64,000 nucleotides of DNA. Source: Desulfoluna sp942491485. GTDB lineage: Bacteria > Desulfobacterota > Desulfobacteria > Desulfobacterales > Desulfolunaceae. Positions 34,298-42,808 of this stretch are shown here, piece by piece. The stretch covers positions 310,001 to 374,000 of the forward strand of contig CALOAX010000002.1 in assembly GCA_942491485.1 (NCBI GenBank). Reading direction: 5' to 3'. The notes under the pieces are model-generated. The model did not search any database. It had not been told where the DNA came from and was given only the letters and a program-made list of their open reading frames with translations. Positions within the stretch are counted from its first letter, which is position 1, and every line of letters begins with the position of its first letter. Made by a program: the position numbers and the translations under genes.

Positions 34298-35529
34298 GCG
34301 TACATGCTTTCGAACTTGCCTCCGTCATCCTTTTTGAGCGCCGGAATAAACCGGGCATACACCGTGTAGACCATCGTTAAATCGGTGTGCCCCAACGTTT
34401 TGGCAACCCACCCAGGCTGCTCTCCTGCGGCCAGGGCCCATGACGCAAAGGTATGCCGTATTTCATACATGCGCCGATGAGGCAGATTCGCCCTTTTCAT
34501 GGCCCTTCCCCAGAGCTGACTCATCTTCACCTGGCTGATGGGTTTTCCGTTGTTGTTAAGAAACACATACTCGCTCTTAAGATGGGCCGTGAGTTTTTTC
34601 TGACGTTCCAGAATCTCCCGCATGGCTGGCCTGATCTCGATGCTTCGCCGGCTGCTTTCCGTCTTCAAGTCTTCCTTTTCATAGCCCAGGACCCGGCTTA
34701 GTTCGACCTCGATGTACTCCGCATCAATGGCCGACCACTTCAGTGCAACCTGTTCCGAAGGTCTCAGCCCTGTGTTCACCGCAAATTCAAAGTAGGGCTT
34801 GTACCAGGGACTGATCGCCCCCATCACCTGAATCCAATCTTCAAACGTAAAGGGGTTCACCTTCGGCTTTTTCCGCTTTGGCATCTTCAGCGCAATGAAT
34901 GGGTCCGGCATGGCCCAATCATACTCTGAAAAAGCGTCAGCGGTGATGGCCCGAAGTGGGATGAAGACATTTTTTATGGTATTGGCTGCAAGTGGTTTCC
35001 CATACCTGCTTCGTGAGCCCATCAGATGAGCCAGAAACTTCTTCATGGTCATGATCTTAAACTCTGAAAAAGGCATCTCAGCGAAATACGGCAAGAGGTA
35101 GAAGTCCGCGATCTTCTGGTAGTCACGGATTTTCCCGACGCTCATGCCGGGCTTCATCTCCTTCATCCACGTTTCAAAGTAGCTGCCGAAGGTGATCTCC
35201 TCCGGGGTTGTTTTCAGGGTGCGCCCCTCCAGCAGGGTGAAGTGCTCCTTTTTCTTGCTGTAAGGGAAGGTGTAGCCAAACTCGAACGTCCCCTCTTCGA
35301 TTTCAAAGTGAATCTTGTCAAGAAAGAGACGCAGCTTTCGCCTGTTCTCCGGAGAGTCGGCAAGTCCGGAGGGCTCCCTCACCCTTTCGTTCTTGTAAAA
35401 GAAATAGACGTAGAGTTTCCCGCCCCGGTCATAAACAGAGCCCTTTTTGTTGTGGTTGAGCTTGTCTCGCTTCCAGGCTTTCTTTTTCTGCCCTGGGAAG
35501 TCGATCAAAACAGCTTCATTTCCTGTCAT
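34279..35529 (-). CDS. int: Phage tyrosine integrase
   Basis: 416 residues. An N-terminal Arm-binding region (KRDKLNHNKKGSVYDRGGKLYVYF), SAM-like core-binding domain (about 125-215) and C-terminal catalytic domain. Catalytic set: R in NTGLRPSEQVALKW, H-x-x-R in MYEIRHTFASWAL, the LGHTDLTM histidine, and the nucleophile tyrosine in the YTVYARF segment. It integrates the prophage into the adjacent tRNA-Gly. Oriented toward the attachment site as usual. AGGAAA ribosome-binding site. Confidence 0.95.
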   Translation of the reverse strand: MTGNEAVLIDFPGQKKKAWKRDKLNHNKKGSVYDRGGKLYVYFFYKNERVREPSGLADSPENRRKLRLFLDKIHFEIEEGTFEFGYTFPYSKKKEHFTLLEGRTLKTTPEEITFGSYFETWMKEMKPGMSVGKIRDYQKIADFYLLPYFAEMPFSEFKIMTMKKFLAHLMGSRSRYGKPLAANTIKNVFIPLRAITADAFSEYDWAMPDPFIALKMPKRKKPKVNPFTFEDWIQVMGAISPWYKPYFEFAVNTGLRPSEQVALKWSAIDAEYIEVELSRVLGYEKEDLKTESSRRSIEIRPAMREILERQKKLTAHLKSEYVFLNNNGKPISQVKMSQLWGRAMKRANLPHRRMYEIRHTFASWALAAGEQPGWVAKTLGHTDLTMVYTVYARFIPALKKDDGGKFESMYAKKHLL

Positions 35530-35605
35530 GGCTTATTTTCCTTTCGTGCACCTCCTTTCATCTGTATCAGCATGACGATACAACAAGTTGAGGAGGGACT
35601 CCAAA

Positions 35606-35881
35606 TCATAAATTGATGAGACAGCCTTGTGGCTTCGGGATGTTTTTGGTTCTTTTTTTAGGCGGCTCGGGCGGTGCATGGAGTTTCTCCTTGATGGCAG
35701 GCCAATAAAAAAGAAGGATGCCGCCGAACTTTACCACCTCAACACCTTTTTTGAATTTGCCATCACAATTCCAGTTGAGGATGGTTTTGTAGCTCTTCAG
35801 GCGGAAAACTTCGGCCAGCTCTTCTGCCGTGAGGTAATCTTTCTTCAGCTCTCCAACCAGTTTCTCGTTGATTCGCGCCAT
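35606..35881 (-). CDS. Small helix-turn-helix protein, excisionase-like
   Basis: About 91 residues. The N-terminal half (YLTAEELAEVFRLKSYKTIL) matches MerR/excisionase-type helix-turn-helix proteins that recognise att or plasmid sites. The C-terminus is Pro/Lys-rich. The ATG at 35881 has GGGGGAG upstream. It lies 9 bases after parB and just before int, the usual place of a recombination directionality factor. It could instead be an accessory partition regulator. Confidence 0.6.
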   Translation of the reverse strand: MARINEKLVGELKKDYLTAEELAEVFRLKSYKTILNWNCDGKFKKGVEVVKFGGILLFYWPAIKEKLHAPPEPPKKRTKNIPKPQGCLINL

Positions 35882-35892
35882 CACACTCCCCC

Positions 35893-36951
35893 TTAATCTC
35901 TCACGCTCATGGGATCTTTGAGGATCTCATCCATGGCTTCTTTCATTGCTTTCTTTGTGGTGTGCCTGCTGACCAGCTTCCAGCTCCCCGTGGGGGAGAG
36001 CTCTTTGATCAGCTTTTCGTGTTCCGGTGCCCGAAAGAGCCGGAACCCGGCATCGATGAGCTTTCCCCGACACGTTCCTGTGAGGTGCAACCCCTCTTCG
36101 GGGTCTTGCCCCCCTCCCCCGATATTCGTGTCCATGCCCATGGACGGAAGCGTTTCAATCTCAGCTTTCAAATCACGTAGCGCCATGATAAGGGCGATGG
36201 CGTCTGTCGATTTGCCCTCCGATAGGCTCACCTTTCGGATCTCGCCGGTCATCTTCTTTACCTGGACGCTCATTTTAGCCACGTTGGAATGTCTCGGCTT
36301 ATCCGCCTTGTTTTTTCTATGACCTATGACCTGATTAAATGCCTCTTCCATAGCCTCCGGAGTCTCCATCCGAGCAACCTTGATCAGCTTACGCTTGGCA
36401 ATGTCTACGCGTAGACACTCCTCTTTGATCGCTGCCGGCAACTTAATCAGACTCAGGGTCTCGGTGATGTTGTTGCGGGATTTGCCCACCACTTTTGCCA
36501 GCTCCTGGTGGGTGTACCCAAACTCCCTTTGCATCCGGGCGTAGGCTTCGGCCTCTTCCAGGGGCGTGAGGTCCGAACGGAGCATGTTGCCGATGAGGGC
36601 CACTTCGGCCGGGTTACCTGTGGTGACATAGCAGGGCACCGTTTTCTTGCAGGCAAGCTTGGCAGCTCTCCATCGCCTCTCGCCGTCTCCGATGAAATAC
36701 TCTCCATTCTCAATGAAGATGCATAAGGGAAGAAGAATGCCATGGGCATAGATCGAATCCCCCAAGGCACTCAGTTCCTCTTGGTTGAAGACCTGCCGTG
36801 GCTGGTACGGGTTTGGCTTCAATTCATCCACCGGCACGTTTAAAAACATCCCCTGAGCCGGTTGGGCCTGAGGCACTGCCATCGCGTTGGGGGAATCTTC
36901 AGCGAACACATCGACCAATTTCACCTTCTTGCCTGCACCAAGCTTTTTCAT
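35893..36951 (-). CDS. parB: ParB-family partition protein
   Basis: 352 residues. ParB/Spo0J N-terminal CTPase-like domain: LKPNPYQPRQVFNQEELSAL (about 46-65) and FIGDGERRWRAAKLA (about 105-119). The HTH centre has YTHQELAKVVGKSRNNITETLSLIKLP. It nucleates on parS and spreads to segregate the replicon. Its ATG overlaps the parA TGA by 4 bases. One of the three parS-like palindromes lies inside this gene at 36402-36417. Confidence 0.9.
   Translation of the reverse strand: MKKLGAGKKVKLVDVFAEDSPNAMAVPQAQPAQGMFLNVPVDELKPNPYQPRQVFNQEELSALGDSIYAHGILLPLCIFIENGEYFIGDGERRWRAAKLACKKTVPCYVTTGNPAEVALIGNMLRSDLTPLEEAEAYARMQREFGYTHQELAKVVGKSRNNITETLSLIKLPAAIKEECLRVDIAKRKLIKVARMETPEAMEEAFNQVIGHRKNKADKPRHSNVAKMSVQVKKMTGEIRKVSLSEGKSTDAIALIMALRDLKAEIETLPSMGMDTNIGGGGQDPEEGLHLTGTCRGKLIDAGFRLFRAPEHEKLIKELSPTGSWKLVSRHTTKKAMKEAMDEILKDPMSVRD
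36402..36417. promoter_or_regulatory. Putative parS site 1
   Basis: Perfect 16-bp palindrome TGTCTACGCGTAGACA within parB. The same 16 bases recur at 51689 and 63346. Size, symmetry and the TGT...ACA ends resemble bacterial parS (TGTTTCACGTGAAACA). Confidence 0.75.
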
Positions 36952-37694
36952 AAGGCCAGGTACTCCTCGGTCAGACTGGCGTAATCCTCAGCACCAACTC
37001 CCTTGGGGGCAAACTCGAAAATGCTCTGCTGCTCGATTGAAGCCTGGCGCAGGGACTCTCGCCTTCGGATCTTGGTCTCCAGAAGAATCTCTTTATAATG
37101 GTGCAATTGATCTTCGGCCCACTCATTGGTCCTGGTGGTCCGGCTTTGATACATGGTGACAAGAAGCCGGACAGTCTTTCCCGTCATCCCGATTTGTTGA
37201 ATCTTCTCGCAAATGTTGGCAATTCCCCCAATGGAGAAGCTCCCATAGTCGCAAGGGATCAACACATGGGTTGCCGCCACCAGGGCGTTGACCGTAAGGA
37301 GGCCAAGGGAAGGCGAGCAGTCCAGGATCACATGATCATAATCCAGGCCATGAAGGGCCTTTGTCAGGCGGGACTCTGAGAAGAGTTCCGGAATCAAGAG
37401 GTCCTCTGCCCTTTTTAAGGTCTCATCCGCCGGAACAAGATCAACAAAACCATTGCAGCCGACCACATCCCGTACCACTGCCTCTGAGATCCCCACCTCC
37501 TGATGAAGCACATGGCTGGTATTATATTCGCAGCCACCGGCAAAGACTCCAGCGGCGCTTGTGAGATTCGCCTGGGGATCGAGGTCGATCAAGAGAACCC
37601 GCCCTCCTTTTTGTGCGAGTCCGGCGGCAAGGTTGATGGAGGTGGTGGTTTTGCCCACGCCTCCTTTTTGGTTTGCGATGCAGGTAATGTTCAT
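36948..37694 (-). CDS. parA: ParA-family partition ATPase
   Basis: About 248 residues. Deviant Walker A QKGGVGKTTTSINLAAGL at 9-26, Walker A-prime LIDLDPQANLT and Walker B VILDCSPSLGLLT. ParA gradients position the replicon at cell division. I place the start at the ATG at 37694 (MNITCIANQKGG, preceded by GGAGAG); an upstream frame of 11 residues is unlikely. It forms an operon with parB (ATGA overlap) and is transcribed divergently from a regulator gene. Confidence 0.93.
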   Translation of the reverse strand: MNITCIANQKGGVGKTTTSINLAAGLAQKGGRVLLIDLDPQANLTSAAGVFAGGCEYNTSHVLHQEVGISEAVVRDVVGCNGFVDLVPADETLKRAEDLLIPELFSESRLTKALHGLDYDHVILDCSPSLGLLTVNALVAATHVLIPCDYGSFSIGGIANICEKIQQIGMTGKTVRLLVTMYQSRTTRTNEWAEDQLHHYKEILLETKIRRRESLRQASIEQQSIFEFAPKGVGAEDYASLTEEYLAL

Positions 37695-37781
37695 TGTTAC
37701 TGCTCTCCGTCTTTTTTGGTTCAGCATCAGTAGGTGAAGCTTAAAATGATATATAGTCCAAACCAGATACCGAATTCAAAA

Positions 37782-37800
37782 TATAGATTCAGAATCTATA
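37782..37800. promoter_or_regulatory. Operator-like palindrome O1
   Basis: TATAGATT-CAG-AATCTATA, an 8-3-8 inverted repeat in the divergent region between parA and the regulator at 37906. It matches the palindromes at 43322 and 43418, suggesting one repressor controls both regions. Confidence 0.7.
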
Positions 37801-37905
37801 TGTCAATAACCAAAATAGATGTACCCATATTGAGAGAGATGCGCTGAAGAGTGTTTTTTGCAAAGGGGCCTTGTATAAAGTGCATGAATTGCTAAGTTCA
37901 TTTTT

Positions 37906-38403
37906 ATGAAAACTACAGCATATGAGAAATGGCTCTTTTGTTTTATCGAGCTGCTAAAAAAAGAAGGAAGGGGTTCCCAGGCCAGAATTGCGAGGCTTAC
38001 AAAGAAGACAACTAAACATGTCAATGATATCGTGAAGGGGAGAAGGCGAGCATCCCTAAACCTTCAGGAGCAAATAGCACATATTTTTGGTCTTTCTTAT
38101 GCTGATATGCTTCAGGTTGATACTGCCAAGCATGAGATGGAGCCATTCCCCAAATACATGGATATTATGTCATTGCCTTTAGAAGATCGTGCATGGGCAA
38201 TCATCCAACTGGCAGCAGAAAAGCATGGGGTGATAGGACTTTTGTCACTGGAAGATGCCCGAAAGAAAAATGCAAAACCTCTATTAATCAAAGAGTTTTT
38301 GAATGGACAGCTCAATGAAGAGGGCTTTTACAATAAATCCTGTGACTTTTTTGAAGGAGTTGCAGCGAGGGCTCAAGGCGAGTTGTCTAAGCAAGGTTTT
38401 TAA
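37906..38403 (+). CDS. HTH regulator with a phage C-terminal module (paralogue A)
   Basis: 165 residues. N-terminal helix-turn-helix (about 20-60, SQARIARLTKKTTKHVNDIV). C-terminal module of about 95 residues: PFPKYMDIMSLPLEDRAW...AAEKHG, then FLNGQLNEEGFYNKSCDFF and a LSKQGF ending. The same module ends the two regulators at 42290-43311. It is divergent from parA and may regulate partition or lysogeny. Start ATG lacks a strong ribosome-binding site. Confidence 0.7.
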   Translation: MKTTAYEKWLFCFIELLKKEGRGSQARIARLTKKTTKHVNDIVKGRRRASLNLQEQIAHIFGLSYADMLQVDTAKHEMEPFPKYMDIMSLPLEDRAWAIIQLAAEKHGVIGLLSLEDARKKNAKPLLIKEFLNGQLNEEGFYNKSCDFFEGVAARAQGELSKQGF

Positions 38404-38412
38404 GCGTTAATG

Positions 38413-38838
38413 CTAATCGTCTGCCAAACAATATATATCGATATCTAAATGGGCTCCAATATCACTTATTATTTTAATCTTATCTCTATCAAAGTGAAGA
38501 CTTGGATTACAGGAATTATATGCGTACTGAACGATGGATAATTCACCATCACATGTTAATAGTACTGATTTCAAAGTGTCTTTAATCGGTATTATGATAT
38601 TATCTAAAAATTCATCGAATTGATCTGATATCCATGTATCATCTCTTTTAGTTACTCGATACTCCCAGTAGTTATACTCCCATACCTTTTCAATTCTATT
38701 ACCTTTTGGCCCGACATAATATATTTGGCCTTTGGTTGCTGTCTTCGTGGGCTTAAGCCCAAGTTTTAAGGAGAGCTCTTCGGGAGGACAAGTAAACTCA
38801 GAGAGTTTTAAAGAAGTATGATTTTCGTCAACATTCAT
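38413..38838 (-). CDS. DUF4279-like hypothetical protein
   Basis: 141 residues. SLKLGLKPTKTATKGQIYYVG and a LKSVLLTCDGELSIVQYAY strand resemble DUF4279 proteins, a family of unknown function common in accessory and immunity regions. AT-rich like its neighbours. It is the most downstream member of a minus-strand set of small genes (38.4-41.7 kb) within the prophage that probably act during lysogeny. Confidence 0.6.
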   Translation of the reverse strand: MNVDENHTSLKLSEFTCPPEELSLKLGLKPTKTATKGQIYYVGPKGNRIEKVWEYNYWEYRVTKRDDTWISDQFDEFLDNIIIPIKDTLKSVLLTCDGELSIVQYAYNSCNPSLHFDRDKIKIISDIGAHLDIDIYCLADD

Positions 38839-38894
38839 TAATTCACCATAAACCGTCTAAAACCAGCCACATAAAACAATGCGCAAGTACTGAA

Positions 38895-39791
38895 CTATAT
38901 GTCCCTAACCAAACGAAACCCTGTAAGGTGATTTCGGCTGGCTTGATAAGCAAAAGCGCAATACCCCGACAAAAGTACCCTCACGTGATTACCCCATGAT
39001 CCGCCCCGAGTAACTCTAAGAGACGTATCTTTAGTCTCCAAGGGATCTACAACTGATTGTGTTTTGTCCGATCTCTTCGAAAATGAGTCTTGGCACCACT
39101 CAGCGACATTGCCATGCATTTCATAGAGGCCATAATTATTTGGAGGAAATGTCTTTACTGGAACTGTTGTAAATCTATTTAAGCAGTCCTTGCAGGGCTT
39201 TACCGACGAACCTCTCACCCTTGTTGATGTTGCCCTATTGTATGAGCCTTCATCACACCCTGTTATTTGCAAATCACCAAAAAAATTGGCTTTCTTATAG
39301 GAAAGACAGTTACCGAAATAAAAATTGGTATCTGTTCCTGCTCTGCAAGCAAATTCCCATTCAGCTTCAGTTGGAAGGCGGTATTTGTCTGTACCTTCTA
39401 TGGAGTTTAGTTTCTCAATAAATTTTTGAACATCATCCCAGGAAACAGTTTCAACAGGGCAGTCACCATCACAGTCACCAAATGATGAGGGGGTATCCCC
39501 CATGACGGCTTTCCATTGTGCTTGTGTTACTTCTGTGTTCTGGATGTAAAATCCTTTTGTTAATTTCACATGATGTTTTGGGGTTTTACCCATTTTGGAT
39601 ATTGTTCCTAAGTATGCATCATTCGGAGAAAGCCCCATTTCAAATTCCCCAGGGGGGATTTTCATGAATTCAATACCCATGGAATTTTTAAAATCAACTG
39701 CGATAGGAGTGTTGGTCGGAAGTGTTGCGCATCCTGAAACAAAGAGTGTTGAAGCGCATAGAATACAGGCCATAATCCGTATGTATTTCAT
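38895..39791 (-). CDS. SUMF1/FGE-domain lipoprotein
   Basis: About 298 residues. A lipoprotein signal ends in LFVSGC (lipobox), then a sulfatase-modifying-factor fold: GEFEMGLSPNDAY, EVTQAQWKAVMG, PVETVSWDDVQKFIEKLN, YRLPTEAEWEFACRAG, NVAEWCQDSF, RVTRGGSWGN and a TGFRLVRDI ending. Such domains act in formylglycine generation or just as ligand-binding C-type-lectin-like folds. Start ATG at 39791 after AGAGGAAA; an upstream extension of 30 residues lacks a signal. A cargo gene of the prophage, probably displayed on the outer membrane or in the periplasm. Confidence 0.82.
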   Translation of the reverse strand: MKYIRIMACILCASTLFVSGCATLPTNTPIAVDFKNSMGIEFMKIPPGEFEMGLSPNDAYLGTISKMGKTPKHHVKLTKGFYIQNTEVTQAQWKAVMGDTPSSFGDCDGDCPVETVSWDDVQKFIEKLNSIEGTDKYRLPTEAEWEFACRAGTDTNFYFGNCLSYKKANFFGDLQITGCDEGSYNRATSTRVRGSSVKPCKDCLNRFTTVPVKTFPPNNYGLYEMHGNVAEWCQDSFSKRSDKTQSVVDPLETKDTSLRVTRGGSWGNHVRVLLSGYCAFAYQASRNHLTGFRLVRDI

Positions 39792-39826
39792 ATACAATCC
39801 GCTTTCCTCTGAGATATTAAAATGTA

Positions 39827-40111
39827 TTATTCGTTCATTTCGAAAAACGTATACCCAACCCCACCTGTTCTCCGCCACCACTTTACCTTCATTATGCTAT
39901 TAACAAATATTTTGGGCTCTGAATTAGAACTTCGGTCTAAAGCGTCCAATAAATCAGGGTCATGTCGAATTAAAGAAATGGCTTTTTGCTCAGCTTCTCT
40001 TTCATCAGAAGCCTTGACTACCCTTGTGGTATAAAACCCTAATAAATCCGTTTTGCAGCCTGCCATAACGGGAAAGTTCTTGCCTTCTAATACAACGGCA
40101 TACTTAGGCAT
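39827..40111 (-). CDS. Hypothetical protein
   Basis: 94 residues starting MPKYAVVLEGKNF. A compact alpha/beta sequence with FYTTRVVKASDEREAEQKAISLI (a beta strand followed by a helix). I do not recognise the family. It follows the zinc-finger protein gene with a 2-base spacing and is likely co-transcribed. Confidence 0.55.
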   Translation of the reverse strand: MPKYAVVLEGKNFPVMAGCKTDLLGFYTTRVVKASDEREAEQKAISLIRHDPDLLDALDRSSNSEPKIFVNSIMKVKWWRRTGGVGYTFFEMNE

Positions 40112-40113
40112 TT

Positions 40114-40452
40114 CTACTCCGCGATGTGAATAAAATGTTCATAGCATTCCGTGCACAACCATCTATGCCCATCGGTTGTATACCCTTCGCCCTTTTCGGG
40201 GTTATCAGACTCACTGAGTGTCCACCAACAAATCTCACAATGGTCATGACTCCAGCCACCTTCAACTAATTTGGCACTCTCAGGCTCATATCCCTGGCCG
40301 TCATAATCTGAAACCCTCCCTTTTGAGCTGAGGGCAGCTCGCTTTACCCATTTAAGCTTTACCCACTCGCGTTCACGCGCCCATGCAACAGCACCTTCAA
40401 TATCTACTAATTTCCATTTATCACCATGGATAGTCACACACATACTAATCAC
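40114..40452 (-). CDS. Hypothetical protein with a C-terminal zinc-finger-like motif
   Basis: 112 residues. The C-terminal half has HDHCEICWW and, 30 residues later, WLCTECYEHF, two CxxC knuckles that could bind zinc. It overlaps the next upstream gene by 8 bases. Unknown function. Confidence 0.58.
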   Translation of the reverse strand: MISMCVTIHGDKWKLVDIEGAVAWAREREWVKLKWVKRAALSSKGRVSDYDGQGYEPESAKLVEGGWSHDHCEICWWTLSESDNPEKGEGYTTDGHRWLCTECYEHFIHIAE

Positions 40453-41026
40453 CTAAAAACGACTTATTAAAAAACCATCCCCCTGCTTTGCCGTGTCTGT
40501 CTTTTTCATAGTACTCTTTGATGCTGGGTTCAATTTGAGATATTTTCCCCCACCTTCGAATATGATTATGTCCCATGAAAAAGTCATACAAATCAGAAGA
40601 ATTTCTAAATCTTATTTCCTGACCATTTTTTAGAAAAACATGTGTTTTCCAGTTAAACCAGATCAAGTCGATATTATCTGAATAAAATTCAACGGGCTTA
40701 AGCTTGGTAAACATGTCGCATGTGAATAGTTTTTGCTCGTGATCATACTCCATTTTCCAAACAACCCTTCTTAGAATGAAGTAGAATAACAACCAAACGA
40801 GCATAGTTAAAGGCGTAATCAAAGTGAAAAACAGTTGTTCAGGCACTAATGATATAGGCTCAAAAGTACCACTATAGTAAGGTTCTAAAATTAAAAGTGC
40901 ATATTGAGCAAAATAAGAAATCGACAATATTATCAGGAAGATGCAATAAGGATTAAATCTATTAGCGCCGTTCGGAAAAGTGAAGCTTCTTTGTCCATCC
41001 TTCATTATTTCATCCCTTAATATCAC
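40445..41026 (-). CDS. Hypothetical membrane protein
   Basis: 193 residues with two clear membrane helices (about 29-50, IFLIILSISYFAQYALLIL, and about 70-90, LITPLTMLVWLLFYFIL), then a soluble domain resembling a PH-like beta fold (KLFTCDMFTKLKPVEFYSDNIDLI). Unknown function; it overlaps the zinc-finger protein gene. Confidence 0.55.
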   Translation of the reverse strand: MILRDEIMKDGQRSFTFPNGANRFNPYCIFLIILSISYFAQYALLILEPYYSGTFEPISLVPEQLFFTLITPLTMLVWLLFYFILRRVVWKMEYDHEQKLFTCDMFTKLKPVEFYSDNIDLIWFNWKTHVFLKNGQEIRFRNSSDLYDFFMGHNHIRRWGKISQIEPSIKEYYEKDRHGKAGGWFFNKSFLGD

Positions 41027-41086
41027 TTTAAAGAATCGAAAACATAATGACTAAAAAACCGTATCCTGTATGAAGCCAAGTATACT

Positions 41087-41308
41087 TCAATTGGATGAGC
41101 CTTCAATCTCTTGCTTAACCTCTTGCGGCAACCACTCCCAAACAGTTTCATAATAGGCTTTAGAAATTTCGGGATATATTTGTGTCGCAAAGGCTTCAAC
41201 CTTTTCTTGAGAATCAAAGTTCATGGATTGATGAAAGAAATTATTCAGTTTTTCAAGCAGGTCAAAAAGTTCTTCAACTTCCTCAGGATCAACTGTTATT
41301 TTTGACAT
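41087..41308 (-). CDS. Hypothetical small acidic protein
   Basis: 73 residues, acidic and helical (VDPEEVEELFDLLEKLNNFF). No family recognised. A frame on the same strand at 41023-41217 overlaps it and looks less likely. Confidence 0.45.
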   Translation of the reverse strand: MSKITVDPEEVEELFDLLEKLNNFFHQSMNFDSQEKVEAFATQIYPEISKAYYETVWEWLPQEVKQEIEGSSN

Positions 41309-41335
41309 TTACAAACACTCTCCATACGCATCTTT

Positions 41336-41710
41336 TTACGACAACGTCTGATTAATCTCAGGGTGTCTCTCGTAAAACCCTTCAAGTGGTTCCATCGCCC
41401 CCTGACACTCAGGACAAACATGGGCCGGACTAACAGCCTGCACTTGAGAGCAGAAATCACAGTTGGTACATATATAAAAATTTTGTTTTTTGGATTTATA
41501 CTTGACCATGACAAAAAGCAGACCTACTCCAAGAGCTAAGAGCAGACTTGAAACAGCATACCGAGGAGTTCCATCAAAATAAAATTCATGCCCTGCCTTC
41601 CAGGTGAATTCTCCGGTCAAGAAAACAAGAAGGCTTTTCAGAAAGCAATAAACCGCTAATATCAAGAACAATAATTTTGCAATGCCAAAATCTTTTCTTT
41701 TACTTTTCAT
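41336..41710 (-). CDS. Hypothetical membrane protein with zinc ribbon
   Basis: 124 residues. Two membrane helices (about 12-32 and 52-70), then a zinc ribbon CTNCDFC...CPECQG and a short tail. It resembles small phage or plasmid membrane proteins of unknown role. Located next to the ImmA-like gene. Confidence 0.55.
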   Translation of the reverse strand: MKSKRKDFGIAKLLFLILAVYCFLKSLLVFLTGEFTWKAGHEFYFDGTPRYAVSSLLLALGVGLLFVMVKYKSKKQNFYICTNCDFCSQVQAVSPAHVCPECQGAMEPLEGFYERHPEINQTLS

Positions 41711-41750
41711 ACCATCAAAAACCTAATCAGGAGTTAATAGAATTCGTTCT

Positions 41751-42290
41751 TCAGCAGAACACAACTGGTCGATCATTCTTTTGAGTTCTTTTCAGTGCAT
41801 TGTAGATCCTGAGCCTGGCTTTGCACACCTTTTCAAGGTCCGCCCCGTCAGTGTCTCCGTACCGATAATCTTTGCAGTTATTGTAAACTTCTTCGAGATT
41901 CAGGCGCCCTTCCTTATCCAACATGTATAGGTCGGAGGTTGGTGCCCAGAAAAGAAAGCCGATGATACCGGCATCTTTTTCAATGCTGGAATTGGAATAG
42001 AAGTTTGCGTGGAGGGGTTCGTCATGGGGTTTCACATGCCCAAGGCCGATGTGGCCCAGTTCGTGGCCCAAGGATAATGTAAAGTCGATGTCTGGCTGGT
42101 GAGGGTTGTACAGTACTATTTTTCTATTGTCGTAGTGGAAGACGCAAGCATTTACGACTGAGTGATCTTTGAGGACGACAATGTCGTTTCTCTCTGCCAA
42201 TTCAATCAGGTCATTCTTCGAAAAAGGTGTTTTGTTAAAGCCATTCCACTTGGTCTCAAAATCAAAAATCTTATTGTAGATGAAGCCCAC
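41751..42290 (-). CDS. ImmA/IrrE-type metallopeptidase
   Basis: 179 residues. The zinc-binding helix has LGHELGHIGLGH (HExxH) at about 74-85. ImmA-type proteases cut phage or ICE repressors to start induction. Its GTG start shares one base with the TAG stop of the preceding regulator (TAGTG), so the operon regulator-regulator-protease is translationally coupled. The likely substrate is one of these two regulators. Confidence 0.85.
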   Translation of the reverse strand: MGFIYNKIFDFETKWNGFNKTPFSKNDLIELAERNDIVVLKDHSVVNACVFHYDNRKIVLYNPHQPDIDFTLSLGHELGHIGLGHVKPHDEPLHANFYSNSSIEKDAGIIGFLFWAPTSDLYMLDKEGRLNLEEVYNNCKDYRYGDTDGADLEKVCKARLRIYNALKRTQKNDRPVVFC

Positions 42291-42808
42291 TAAAATCCTC
42301 GTTTTGCAAATTCATCCTTCATTCTTTCTTTCATCTCCACAAAAAAGCGGCACGCCTCCTTGTAAAAGTCCTCTTCGTTAAACTCCCCCTTTAAAAAGCG
42401 ATCAATTATCTCCGGATCTTCATTTCCGTGATTCTTATCTGAAAAGGATAAAAATTCTGCCACATGATATTGTTCAGCGGCAATGCGCAAGATTTCCCAC
42501 CCACGAGGGGCAATAGGCAATCGCATGATATCGTTGTACTGGGGAAAAGGCTCGCTCTTGATTATTGGGTCATGAAGCGCAACCATTTCTTGAAATGTGT
42601 ACCCAAGAGCTATTGCGATATTTTCCTGAAGCTCTAATGAAGCTCGCTTACGTTCAACTTTGATATCACTAATATGCTTAACGGTTTTCCCAACTTTTTC
42701 TGCAATCCGGCTCTGAGCCCCCCAGCCTTGAGACTCAAGAATCGTTTTGAAAGCGCTTAGCCACTTCTCGTAAATCGAAGGTTTCACGTCTGCTGTTGAT
42801 AAACTCAC
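42290..42808 (-). CDS. HTH regulator with a phage C-terminal module (paralogue B)
   Basis: 172 residues. N-terminal HTH (about 28-65; GAQSRIAEKVGKTVKHISDI) is similar to paralogue A. The C-terminal module reads PFPQYNDIMRLPIAPRGW, then FLKGEFNEEDFYKEACRFF and EFAKRGF. Starts with GTG sharing one base with the upstream stop. Probably a repressor or corepressor of the lysogeny circuit. Confidence 0.75.
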   Translation of the reverse strand: MSLSTADVKPSIYEKWLSAFKTILESQGWGAQSRIAEKVGKTVKHISDIKVERKRASLELQENIAIALGYTFQEMVALHDPIIKSEPFPQYNDIMRLPIAPRGWEILRIAAEQYHVAEFLSFSDKNHGNEDPEIIDRFLKGEFNEEDFYKEACRFFVEMKERMKDEFAKRGF

